Of a DNA stretch of 12,504 nt, positions 1 to 6,763 are shown one piece after another. The notes below the pieces were generated by a model that saw only the letters and a list, made by a program, of their open reading frames with translations, had not been told where the DNA came from and searched no databases. Both the position numbers and the translations under genes were made by a program. This DNA comes from Hyphomicrobiales bacterium. Lineage in GTDB: Bacteria; Pseudomonadota; Alphaproteobacteria; Rhizobiales; S144-23. Position 1 is the first letter of the stretch; each line of letters begins with the position of its first letter. The stretch covers positions 1 to 12,504 of the forward strand of contig WGBL01000366.1 of assembly GCA_015494375.1 (NCBI GenBank). The letters are read 5' to 3'.

Positions 1-306
1 AAAGCGGCATGTCTCAGGGGCGCAGCGATAGACAAGAGAGAGGATCATTGCCGCAAGTGCCACTGATTTGCCCGAGCGCGGCGCGCCGGCAATGAGCAGA
101 TGCCCAAGCTCGGCGAGATCGGCGATGACGGCTTCGCCTTCGATTGCGCGCCCGAGCGCCAATGGCAGGGCCGCTCGGCTGCGGCGATAAGCCTTCGATT
201 CAATGAGTGCGCGCAATGTGGTGGTCTCCTGGCGCGGGCTCGGCAGCTCGATGCCGAGGACACTGCGCCCGGCAATCTTTGCGATCCGCGCCGAATGAAC
301 CCCCAT
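1..306 (-). pseudogene. FtsK/SpoIIIE motor-domain fragment, runs off left edge
   Basis: Reading the minus strand from an ATG at 306-304 gives 102 uninterrupted codons to position 1. The product begins GVHSARIAKIAGRSVLGIEL, which is the segment just before the FtsK motor. It continues through LRALIESK, LPLALGRAIEG and a Walker A motif GAPRSGKS. An in-frame TGA lies only four codons upstream of the ATG (a GTG sits between them), so the N-terminal half of an FtsK (membrane domain, linker) is absent at this junction. FtsK is a DNA translocase at the division septum. This piece could be the 5' end of a motor-only gene or a truncated remnant; what lies left of position 1 would decide. The product family is clear, but whether it is expressed is not. 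Confidence 0.72.
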
Positions 307-521
307 TGCGCGCACTCATCGAATCGAAAGCTTATCGCCGCAGCCGGGCGGCCCTGCCATTGGCGCTTGGGCGCGCAATCGAGGGTGAAGCGGTCATCGC
401 CGATCTCGCCGAGCTTGGGCATCTGCTTGTTGCCGGCGCGCCGCGCTCGGGCAAATCGGCGGCGCTTGCCGCAATGATCCTCTCTCTTGTCTATCGCTGC
501 GCCCCTGAGACATGCCGCTTT
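1..521. repeat. 221-bp inverted repeat within head-to-head ftsK copies
   Basis: Positions 1-221 are the reverse complement of 301-521 without gaps (position i pairs with 522-i). The spacer is 79 bp (222-300). There are 14 mismatches, about 94% identity, and the outer 51 bases are identical. In the FtsK reading frame 11 differences are synonymous and three change a residue (Ile/Val, Val/Ala, Thr/Pro). The left arm reaches the window edge, so the repeat may extend further. The spacer codes for the minus-strand FtsK piece, so the breakpoint lies near 301. Confidence 0.93.
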
Positions 522-1268
522 CTGCTCATCGACACTGAAGGCGCCCAGCACGCGACGTTCGGCGCCATGTTCGGCGCCATGCCGCACCTCTTGCAACCGC
601 CCGTGACGGACCCGCGCAAGGCCCGCGACGTGCTCGCCCGGACCGCCGGCGAACTCGACGAGCGCCAGCAGCGCATGGCCAAGCTCGAGGTCTCCACCAT
701 CCGCGCCTTCAACGATCACGTCGCGCGGGCAGCGGCGCAAGGCCAGACACTCCGCCGGCGTGTACAGACCGGGTTTGATCGCAAGACGGGCGAAGCGATC
801 TATGAAGAGGAGTTGCTTGCGCTCGAGCCTATGCCGCGTATCATCATTGTCGTTGATGGCCTGGCCGAGGTGATGGTCCGCACCGACGGCGCGGCCGAGG
901 CCAGCCTGCTCCACCTTGCGCAAGAGGGCGCAGCCGCCGGCATGCACCTCCTTCTTGCAACCGATCGCACGAGCCCGGACATCCTCACGCCCGCACTCAA
1001 GGAGGCCATCACAAGCCGCCTGAGCTTTCGGGCCGCCCTTGCCCAGGACAGCGAGGTTATACTCGGCGAGCCGGGAGCCGAGGACTTGCTTGGGCAAGGG
1101 GATCTGCTCTTTCGCTCGAGCGCAGGCGAGCTTGTGCGGCTCCAGGGCCCCCTCGTAGTGCCCCGTGAGATCGAGCGGGTGGCGAGCCACCTCACCCGAC
1201 ATGTGGCCGCGAACAAGCAAGACGCACACTTCGGGCACAGTGACGGGCTGCTGACGCCGGTGGCGTGA
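207..1268 (+). CDS. FtsK/SpoIIIE-type DNA translocase motor domain, truncated and diverged
   Basis: The open frame gives 353 residues, but FtsK similarity starts only at about residue 34 (position 306, LRALIESK). The preceding residues are antisense of the other FtsK piece, so the nominal ATG at 207 is doubtful; TTG at 306 is an alternative. Visible motor features are Walker A GAPRSGKS (residues 77-84), PHLLQPPVTDP, the Walker B strand RIIIVVDGLAEV, MHLLLATDR, and the conserved LGEPGAEDLLGQGDLLF. Canonical FtsK has Asp-Glu in Walker B; here it is D217-G218, so the catalytic glutamate is lost. No transmembrane segments and no C-terminal gamma (KOPS-reading) domain are present. An FtsK-lolA neighbourhood is typical of alphaproteobacteria, so this is probably the remnant or a paralogue of the housekeeping ftsK. 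It could be a degenerate motor with another role or a decaying gene. Confidence 0.72.
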   Translation: MRAMWWSPGAGSAARCRGHCARQSLRSAPNEPPLRALIESKAYRRSRAALPLALGRAIEGEAVIADLAELGHLLVAGAPRSGKSAALAAMILSLVYRCAPETCRFLLIDTEGAQHATFGAMFGAMPHLLQPPVTDPRKARDVLARTAGELDERQQRMAKLEVSTIRAFNDHVARAAAQGQTLRRRVQTGFDRKTGEAIYEEELLALEPMPRIIIVVDGLAEVMVRTDGAAEASLLHLAQEGAAAGMHLLLATDRTSPDILTPALKEAITSRLSFRAALAQDSEVILGEPGAEDLLGQGDLLFRSSAGELVRLQGPLVVPREIERVASHLTRHVAANKQDAHFGHSDGLLTPVA

Positions 1269-1665
1269 ACGGGTTGCGCGACACTTGGGCCGCTTCCGCG
1301 CCTCGGCCACTCTTCGACGCTCCAGGCATCTTGCCGGATAAGGTCTGCTCGATGCACTTTTTGGCTTCCCAAGCCGATTCTCAAGCTAATATGACGCGCG
1401 TGGTGATTCGTTCTTGCCGCAATTGCTGCCTACAGTTGGTCGATAAGTTTCAGCAGCCGCCTTTTGCGAGCAGTCAAACGAAGGGGCCGAGTGGGTCCGA
1501 GTGGGGTCAAGAGACACCCAAATTGAGCGTTTGCCGATCGCTCGTTTGAAAGCGTTGTTGATGGAATGCGTTCACGATGGCGCATGCCGCATGACGCATA
1601 GCGCAATGTCCTTGGTGCCATTTGGCGACCGGATCATTTGACGAACGAGGTTTTCGGGGGAAGAG
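1269..1665. other. Intergenic, no supported gene
   Basis: The 397 bases between the FtsK-like frame and lolA look less GC-rich than the genes. A 94-codon frame here (1265-1549) has no recognisable composition or similarity. The FtsK gamma domain that would normally follow the motor is not detectable in any frame. The only structure seen is an imperfect 10-bp tandem duplication at 1487-1506. A promoter for lolA must lie here if lolA is not co-transcribed, but no convincing -35/-10 pair was found. Confidence 0.6.
1487..1506. repeat. 10-bp tandem duplication
   Basis: CCGAGTGGGT at 1487-1496 is followed directly by CCGAGTGGGG at 1497-1506, with 9 of 10 bases identical. It lies in the gap between the FtsK-like frame and lolA, and no function can be assigned. 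Confidence 0.7.
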
Positions 1666-2520
1666 ATGATCAAGAGATTGAATGCGAGGGGGCTCGTTGC
1701 GGCGATTGTTGTGGCAATCGCCGTGGCCGGCATGCTTTTCGGGCCGGCAATGGCCGTCGCGAGTGAGGACGCAAGCCCGGCCGGCGCCAAGGGCCAGGAG
1801 CAGGCCCCGGTTGCCATTACACGCCAGGCCGGCAAGGCCGAGGGCGGCCAACGCCCACCGCTCAATCCGGTTGGTGTCGGCGCCTCTTGGCGCACCGACG
1901 TCGCCCCGGCCCCGCTTGAAGGGCGGGTGTTCGACCCCAAGGAGATCGCCCTCATCGATGAGATCGACGCCTATTTCAATGGCTTTGTGCATATGGAGGG
2001 GCGCTTCATCCAAACCGACGCCCAGAACCAGAAGACCAAGGGGCGTTTTTATGTCCGCCGGCCGGGGCGCTTTCGCTTTGTCTATGCGCGACCGAGTCGA
2101 CTGGTCATACTGTCTGACGGACGTTATCTCTCGATCGAGGACTACGATCTCGAGACCGTCGAGCGCTACTCGTTGTCCTCGACCCCCTTCGGGCTGCTGC
2201 TCACGGAGAAGGTGGACCTTAAGAACAGTGCCCGCATCACCGACCTTTACGACGGCGGTGACCTTGTGACGATCACACTGGAAGACAAGCGAGGAGAGGC
2301 GCCGGGCCGGATCAAGCTCTTCTTCACCCGTAAGAGCGGAGACGATGAGGACGGAGGCAACGGCGCTGGCAGGCTCGAGCTCAAGGAATGGGTTGTGACC
2401 GACGCCCAGGGGCTCGATACGCGCATCGAGATCACCGATGTGACGGTTGGCAAGCCCGCCGATCCCAAGCTCTTTGTCGCCTCCAAGATCGGTCTGCCCG
2501 GTATCGAAAGCGATCGTTGA
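1666..2520 (+). CDS. lolA: LolA-family outer-membrane lipoprotein carrier
   Basis: LolA is a periplasmic chaperone that takes lipoproteins released from the inner membrane by LolCDE and carries them to the outer membrane. The 284-residue product has a signal peptide (MIKRLNARGL, then a hydrophobic run; cleavage near AMAVA at 30-32). A Pro/Ala/Gly-rich stretch follows to about residue 88, then the LolA fold begins at DPKEIALIDEIDAYFNGF. It includes GRFYVRRPGRFRFVYARP (126-143), LVILSDGRYLSIEDYD and the C-terminal LEITD-like strand DTRIEITDVTVG. LolA proteins are usually about 200 residues; the excess is the 55-residue linker and an acidic loop GDDEDGGNGAG near 225-235. The ATG at 1666 has a purine-rich ribosome binding site (GGGGGAAGAG) immediately upstream. 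An FtsK-like gene upstream supports the alphaproteobacterial LolA assignment; the exonuclease III gene often found next is absent. Confidence 0.9.
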   Translation: MIKRLNARGLVAAIVVAIAVAGMLFGPAMAVASEDASPAGAKGQEQAPVAITRQAGKAEGGQRPPLNPVGVGASWRTDVAPAPLEGRVFDPKEIALIDEIDAYFNGFVHMEGRFIQTDAQNQKTKGRFYVRRPGRFRFVYARPSRLVILSDGRYLSIEDYDLETVERYSLSSTPFGLLLTEKVDLKNSARITDLYDGGDLVTITLEDKRGEAPGRIKLFFTRKSGDDEDGGNGAGRLELKEWVVTDAQGLDTRIEITDVTVGKPADPKLFVASKIGLPGIESDR

Positions 2521-2548
2521 GCGGCCGGGCGGCTGCGAGCCTTTCTGA

Positions 2549-2572
2549 GTAACGGCTATAGTAATGGCTATG
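2549..2572. repeat. 12-bp imperfect tandem duplication
   Basis: GTAACGGCTATA (2549-2560) is followed directly by GTAATGGCTATG (2561-2572), with 10 of 12 bases identical. It begins 28 bp after the lolA stop. Confidence 0.6.
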
Positions 2573-2755
2573 CACGACCGGAGCGGCTCGCAAGGCGTGT
2601 TTCAAAAGTCATTTCCAAGCCTTTCCTCGCCGGCACCATCCCTGTGGGCTGCTGCATCTCTCGATTGCTGTGGTTGGCAGGCGCGCTGCCTCTCGCCCGA
2701 CGAGGATGAAGCCGCCGCCACACACCGCCAACAAGCATCACATCATATCGGTGGG

Positions 2756-2790
2756 CCATATGATGGTGCGCCATATGATGGTGCGCCATA
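2756..2790. repeat. 15-bp perfect tandem repeat, 2.3 copies
   Basis: The unit CCATATGATGGTGCG occurs at 2756-2770 and 2771-2785 without mismatch, followed by a partial third copy CCATA (2786-2790). Each unit contains the palindrome CATATG. It lies about 160 bp upstream of the PilZ-gene start and could be a slippage product or a pair of protein-binding sites. Confidence 0.9.
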
Positions 2791-2813
2791 AGAGAGCGGG
2801 CATTGGCATCTCG

Positions 2814-2867
2814 TTAACCATAATCGCCGGCACTTTTGTCTTGCAATCAAATGGTTACCAATTAACC
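2814..2867. promoter_or_regulatory. Cluster of CtrA-like half-sites
   Basis: An exact TTAACCAT lies at 2814-2821. Its inverse, ATGGTTAC, lies at 2851-2858 (7 of 8 to the inverse half-site), and a TTAACC follows at 2862-2867. TTAACCAT is the known half-site of the alphaproteobacterial response regulator CtrA. The full TTAA-N7-TTAA dyad is not present. The cluster sits 80-134 bp before the proposed ATG of the PilZ gene, a reasonable operator position. Regulation by CtrA is an inference from motif and class only. Confidence 0.33.
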
Positions 2868-2947
2868 GGCCAATAGAACACAAAACACGGAACAAATTCC
2901 GCAAGACGTGTTCCAATCGATGGCGAGTGCCATCGCACAAGGTCGGG

Positions 2948-4894
2948 ATGTCGGTAAAAGTCAAACGTGAGCGCCCTTCGCGGCGACAGCACCACCGTGT
3001 GACCGCACCACTGCTTGTGACAATTGGCGGGCACACTGTGCGTGTGTCCGACTGGAGCCTTGGCGGGCTTCGAGTCGACGATTTTCCCGGCAAGCTGCCC
3101 GTCAAGAACCGCAAGATCGAGCTCCACTTGAGCCTGCCCTTCCAGGGCTTTGAGATCTCGTTCTCCGTCCAGAGCAAGGTCGTTCGCACTGACCCCAAGT
3201 CGGGGATGTTCGCGGTTCAATTCGTCGACCTCGATGAACGCGAGCGCGAACTCATGGAGCATTTCGTCTCCGAGATCATCCGCGGCTCGATGGTCGAGGT
3301 CGAGGATACGATCCAGCGGATCGATGTGCCCGTCACCCCCGTCTCGACCGAGCCCGACCCCAATCCCGAGCGGGAGATGCCGTCTTGGCGCCGGCCCATG
3401 CGGACGCTCTTTTTCTCGGCGTTCTATATCGTAGTGGGCTTTTTCGTATTCAGCTATGTGGGGCTTATGCTCTACGCCAACTTTTATCGGCTCGAGGTGC
3501 AATCGGCCGTTATCTCTGCCCCCATCGAAACCGTACGCGCGCAATTCGATGGCCGCATCAGCTGGACCGCGTTTCGCCCCGGCGATCCTGTCCGGAAGGG
3601 CGACATCATCTTGCGGGTCGAGGACAATCTACTTGAGAAGACTATCGATCTCGCCCGTGTCGAGATTGGCGAGCGCGAGGCACGGCTCGCCTACTTGCGC
3701 CAGCGCCATGCCGAAGAGCAAAGACGCATGGAAAGCCTTGCCAATATCGAGCGCAAGAATGTCGCCCAGGTCAAGCTCGATGTGGAACGGCTAGAGGCCG
3801 AGTTCAAAGCAGCCGAGGCCCGCTATCGGCGGCTCGCAAAGCTCCACAGCGATGGTTTTGCGACCAAAAGCAACCTCGAAGCGGCGGAAAAGGAGATGAT
3901 TGGCGCAAAAAAGCGGCTCGAGCGTGCCCGTGTGGAGCTTAGCTCGCGCACGGCACTCGCCAAGGCCAACCAGAGCCGCTGGCACTACAACGGCAGCAAC
4001 TTTGTCGGCGAGATCGCCCGCCTCGAGGCCGAAATCGCCTATGCAAAACGCGCGATCGCACTCGCGCGCAAGAAGTATGAGGCACTGCTCAGGCACCGCA
4101 AACGCCTCGCCGTCCGCGCACCCTTCGACGGTATCATCCTCGAGTTGCCGCGCGCCGATCAGAGCGCCATCAAGGAGGGCGAGACCATCGCCCTCATCGA
4201 GAAGGCGGGCGAGCGACACGTGCTCGCATACCTCAGACAAAGCGAAATTCTGAAAGTCGGCCTTGGTGACGAGGCGCTTGGCTATCTTCCGGCGCTTGGC
4301 GAGACCCTCAAACTCGAGGTCGCCAAGATCGACCGCACACGGGGGTTCATCGACGAGCAGCACTCGCGCTATTCCTGGCGCGGCAGCAAGGACCGCACCG
4401 CGCAAGTGCTCCTCAAGTTCACGGACGAGAAGCTGGCCCGCGGCAAGAGCGCGCGCCATCGCCCGGGGCTGCCGGTCGTTGTCATTTTCAAGCGGCGCTC
4501 GACCAACCAGCTCCTCGACGAGATTCGGCGCCGCCTGGGCGTTCTCATGGCGACAGCAGCCCTCGAAGACAAGGGCGTTGTGCGCCGACTGAGCATCGGG
4601 CTCGAAAGCGTCAAGCCGTACACCACGACCTTGCTCCCGCCAACCGAGGCCGCCCTCGCGAAATTGCGCGAGGTTTCCCTGCGCATGGCAAGCGCGACTG
4701 TGCCGGCCGCCTTTTGGCTCAACCACTGCCGGTGCCTGACGTTCTCCGGCACGCTTTCGCATTTCAAGAAGTATGTGCTTTCGCTTGCGCGGGCAGGCGT
4801 TGCGGTCTCCCGCTATGTTTTCGAGCCCATGTCGCACCTGCGCCGGCCGCGCCCTCCGGCCCAAGACGATCTCGTCCCAGAGCCCCTTTCATAG
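2948..4894 (+). CDS. PilZ-TM-HlyD protein, Alg44-like c-di-GMP receptor of an exopolysaccharide synthase
   Basis: This 648-residue inner-membrane protein starts with a cytoplasmic PilZ domain carrying the full c-di-GMP motif: R13xxxR17 in RRQHHR, and D35xS37xxG40 in SDWSLGG. A single membrane segment follows (about 153-179, FFSAFYIVVGFFVFSYVGL). Then comes a periplasmic HlyD-type adaptor: half-barrel AQFDGRISWTAFRPGDPVRKG (about 198-218), a coiled coil of about 160 residues, and a second half-barrel RAPFDGIILELPRADQSAIK (from about 389). A beta domain and a roughly 130-residue tail without recognised domain end the protein. The order PilZ-TM-HlyD is that of Pseudomonas Alg44, which activates alginate polymerisation, but Alg44 is about 390 residues; the coiled coil and tail are extra. 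I chose ATG 2948 because AAGG precedes it by 5 nt; GTG 2927 is in frame but lacks such a site. The Alg8-like gene follows after 17 bp. Confidence 0.88.
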   Translation: MSVKVKRERPSRRQHHRVTAPLLVTIGGHTVRVSDWSLGGLRVDDFPGKLPVKNRKIELHLSLPFQGFEISFSVQSKVVRTDPKSGMFAVQFVDLDERERELMEHFVSEIIRGSMVEVEDTIQRIDVPVTPVSTEPDPNPEREMPSWRRPMRTLFFSAFYIVVGFFVFSYVGLMLYANFYRLEVQSAVISAPIETVRAQFDGRISWTAFRPGDPVRKGDIILRVEDNLLEKTIDLARVEIGEREARLAYLRQRHAEEQRRMESLANIERKNVAQVKLDVERLEAEFKAAEARYRRLAKLHSDGFATKSNLEAAEKEMIGAKKRLERARVELSSRTALAKANQSRWHYNGSNFVGEIARLEAEIAYAKRAIALARKKYEALLRHRKRLAVRAPFDGIILELPRADQSAIKEGETIALIEKAGERHVLAYLRQSEILKVGLGDEALGYLPALGETLKLEVAKIDRTRGFIDEQHSRYSWRGSKDRTAQVLLKFTDEKLARGKSARHRPGLPVVVIFKRRSTNQLLDEIRRRLGVLMATAALEDKGVVRRLSIGLESVKPYTTTLLPPTEAALAKLREVSLRMASATVPAAFWLNHCRCLTFSGTLSHFKKYVLSLARAGVAVSRYVFEPMSHLRRPRPPAQDDLVPEPLS

Positions 4895-4903
4895 GTCATA
4901 GGT
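4890..4903. repeat. 7-bp tandem duplication over the stop codon
   Basis: CATAGGT occurs twice in direct succession (4890-4896, 4897-4903). The first copy contains the TAG stop of the PilZ gene, and the array fills most of the 17-bp gap before the glycosyltransferase ATG. Confidence 0.75.
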
Positions 4904-4911
4904 CGCAGTCC

Positions 4912-6504
4912 ATGGCCCGCTCCGTTCGCCAACAGCGCTATGAGGTCGACGACCCGGCATACTGGCCCAGCTGGCGCGAGAAGTGGCGCCCGGGCGTTCT
5001 CGCCAAGATCGCCCTCTATTTCGGGGTCTGCTTTGTCGTGCTCACGCTTGTTCCCAACACCATCTGGGACGACGACGTCAAGCAGATCACCTATGTCATC
5101 GGCATCCTCGGCATCTGGCGCTACTCCTGGTGGTTCACGCATGCCGCCCGCGCCTGGGTATTCGGCCGCTTCGTCTACCCCAAGATGCGCGAGCGCGCGG
5201 CTGAGGTCTGGCGGCGCGGCTGGCGCCCGCGCCATATGCACTTTCTCGTGACCACCTATCGCGAGCACCGCGACATCACCGAGAAGGTGGTGCTCGGCAT
5301 CTGCCGGCAGGTGCGCGAGGCCGGCGTGCCGGCGACCATCTGGCTGGGCTCGAGCGACCCTTATGACGAGCGCATCATCGCCGAGCACTTGAGGCTCAGC
5401 GCGCCCGATCTCGACATCACGCTCCATATCGTGCGCCAGAACTTGCCGGGCAAGCGTATTGCAATCTCGCTTGTGCTGCGGGCCATGGCGCGCGCCGGGC
5501 TGCCGCCCGACGATCTCATCGTCTTCATGGACGGCGATTTCGTGATCGCACCGGGCGCCTTGCGCAAATGCCTGCCGCTCTTTGAGGCCGATCCCGAGTT
5601 GCAGGCGCTCACCACCGACGAGGACGTGATCTGCCGCGGCCCGCGCTGGATGCAGCGCTGGCTGACCATGCGCTTTGCCCAGCGCCGCATTGCCATGCAG
5701 TCCCATGCGCTCTCGGGCCGCGTGCTCACTTTGACCGGCCGCATGTCCGTTTTTCGCGCCAAGCACGTCACCAAGTACGAGTTCATCCGCCTGCTCGAGG
5801 CCGACTATCTCGATGACTGGCTGTGGGGCTCGTTCCGCTTTCTTTCGGGCGACGACAAGAGCACCTGGTACTACCTACTCAAGGTGGGCGCCAAGATGAC
5901 CTATGTGCCAGACGCCATCGGCTACACGATCGAGGTCATCGAGGGCTCAGCGTTTATGCGCATGGTTGAGAACTTTCGTCGTTGGTCGGGCAACATGTTG
6001 CGGAACGGCCGCCGCGCCATCGCCCTCGGTCCCCGCCGCATGCCGTTCTTCATCTGGTGGTGCCTCATCGACCAGCGGATTGCCATCTGGACCATGCTGG
6101 TGAGCCCGACGCTGGCGGTCCTCGCAACGAGCCTTAAGAGCGCCAGCTACATGGTGAGCTACGTCATCTACATTGCGGTCACGCGGATGCTCCTGTCGCT
6201 CTTCCTTTTCGCCTACTCGCGCCGTGTGGACCTCAATTACCCCTGGATACTCTATCTCAACCAGCTCACCAATTCGTGCGTGAAGGTCTACATCATCTGG
6301 CGTCTCGCAAAACAGAAGTGGGCCAACCGCGGGGGGCAAACGGCAGGCTTTGCGGGCCGTGGCTGGCAAGCGATCGCACGCGAGACGATGGCGCGCTATC
6401 TGACACTGGTCTCGGTGACCATGCTCATCCTTGGCACCGTGCTCTATACCGGGCTCATGGAGTTGCCGAGCTGGACGTTTATCAAGCTCAGCGTCTTCTA
6501 TTAG
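4912..6504 (+). CDS. Membrane family-2 glycosyltransferase, Alg8-like polysaccharide synthase
   Basis: This 530-residue protein is a processive GT2 synthase that would polymerise and export a sugar chain from an activated nucleotide sugar. Two N-terminal membrane segments (ALYFGVCFVVLTLVP; ITYVIGILGIW) precede the catalytic domain, which opens at HFLVTTYREHRD. Catalytic motifs are D207-G-D209 in FMDGDFVIAPGAL, D314-D315 in SGDDKS, and ENFRRW (353-358), equivalent to the QxxRW motif of processive synthases. Further membrane segments follow (ISLVLR excluded; about 385-450 and near 500-520). Length and motif set resemble Alg8 (about 494 residues), and the Alg44-like partner upstream supports this. 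The true start is ATG 4912; the frame is open back to 4714, but that part lies inside the PilZ gene. The substrate cannot be read: no other alginate genes are in the window, so alginate itself is not shown. Confidence 0.88.
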   Translation: MARSVRQQRYEVDDPAYWPSWREKWRPGVLAKIALYFGVCFVVLTLVPNTIWDDDVKQITYVIGILGIWRYSWWFTHAARAWVFGRFVYPKMRERAAEVWRRGWRPRHMHFLVTTYREHRDITEKVVLGICRQVREAGVPATIWLGSSDPYDERIIAEHLRLSAPDLDITLHIVRQNLPGKRIAISLVLRAMARAGLPPDDLIVFMDGDFVIAPGALRKCLPLFEADPELQALTTDEDVICRGPRWMQRWLTMRFAQRRIAMQSHALSGRVLTLTGRMSVFRAKHVTKYEFIRLLEADYLDDWLWGSFRFLSGDDKSTWYYLLKVGAKMTYVPDAIGYTIEVIEGSAFMRMVENFRRWSGNMLRNGRRAIALGPRRMPFFIWWCLIDQRIAIWTMLVSPTLAVLATSLKSASYMVSYVIYIAVTRMLLSLFLFAYSRRVDLNYPWILYLNQLTNSCVKVYIIWRLAKQKWANRGGQTAGFAGRGWQAIARETMARYLTLVSVTMLILGTVLYTGLMELPSWTFIKLSVFY

Positions 6505-6513
6505 TTCTATTAG
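6496..6513. repeat. 9-bp perfect tandem duplication over the stop codon
   Basis: TTCTATTAG occurs at 6496-6504 and again at 6505-6513. The first copy holds the last codons and TAG stop of the glycosyltransferase gene, so an identical in-frame Phe-Tyr-stop follows directly. Confidence 0.9.
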
Positions 6514-6515
6514 GC

Positions 6516-6537
6516 CGCAAACTCTCAATTGTTTGCG
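6516..6537 (+). terminator. Possible weak hairpin after glycosyltransferase gene
   Basis: CGCAAAC (6516-6522) pairs perfectly with GTTTGCG (6531-6537) around an 8-nt loop, 11 bp after the stop. No T-run follows, so this is not a canonical intrinsic terminator. It could be a pause or 3'-end stabilising hairpin separating the synthase operon from the AAA+ gene. Confidence 0.3.
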
Positions 6538-6763
6538 CCGACCACCAGGCGGCACGCCTTCAAGCAACGGCAATCGGCCCGAACGCGGACAGCCGGTTGC
6601 GCCGCACGCCGCGCCCCCTTATTCTCGCGACGCGCTTTTGCAGGCACTGGACTACGGGCACCGGATTACAGGCACCGGAGCAGCCAACCGGCGGGGTGCC
6701 TCGGATTCATTTCGGTTCGTTTGGCGCAACTCGTACCGCGGGCGGTTGTTTCGAGTAACATCC

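Larger units (their letters stand above)
2521..2947. other. Intergenic with repeats and likely promoter region
   Basis: The 427 bases separate lolA from the PilZ gene. The left part has a 12-bp imperfect duplication (2549-2572). The middle has a 15-bp perfect duplication (2756-2785). The right part (from about 2810) turns AT-rich and holds CtrA-like half-sites and a small dyad CGGAA-4-TTCCG (2888-2901). Short open frames here have no gene-like features. The AT-rich end next to the PilZ gene is the natural place for its promoter, but no clear sigma-70 pair was found. Confidence 0.6.

Noticed and set aside
45..1310. 421-residue open frame on the minus strand over the FtsK-like region
   Set aside because: It is an antisense by-product of GC-rich codon use. 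Its apparent relative, the plus-strand frame at 100-477 with a very similar product, only mirrors the inverted repeat.
1265..1549. 94-codon plus-strand frame after the FtsK-like gene
   Set aside because: It has no similarity, no ribosome binding site and non-coding-like composition.
2756..2790. Possible start of a CRISPR array
   Set aside because: The units are 15 bp and directly adjacent, without spacers, so this is a simple tandem duplication.
2888..2901. Dyad CGGAA-4-TTCCG as an operator
   Set aside because: Arms of only 5 bp, expected by chance, and not matching the alphaproteobacterial LexA spacing.
3791..4864. 357-residue minus-strand frame opposite the PilZ-HlyD gene
   Set aside because: The composition is arbitrary and it has no domain, while the plus strand carries a clear multi-domain protein.
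4714..4911. 66-codon N-terminal extension of the glycosyltransferase
   Set aside because: It lies entirely within the coding sequence of the PilZ gene apart from the last bases. The ATG at 4912 starts the conserved protein.
6431..6763. 111-codon N-terminal extension of the AAA+ gene
   Set aside because: It overlaps the glycosyltransferase, has an Arg/Ser/Pro-rich composition without domains, and the ATG at 6764 gives a normal start.
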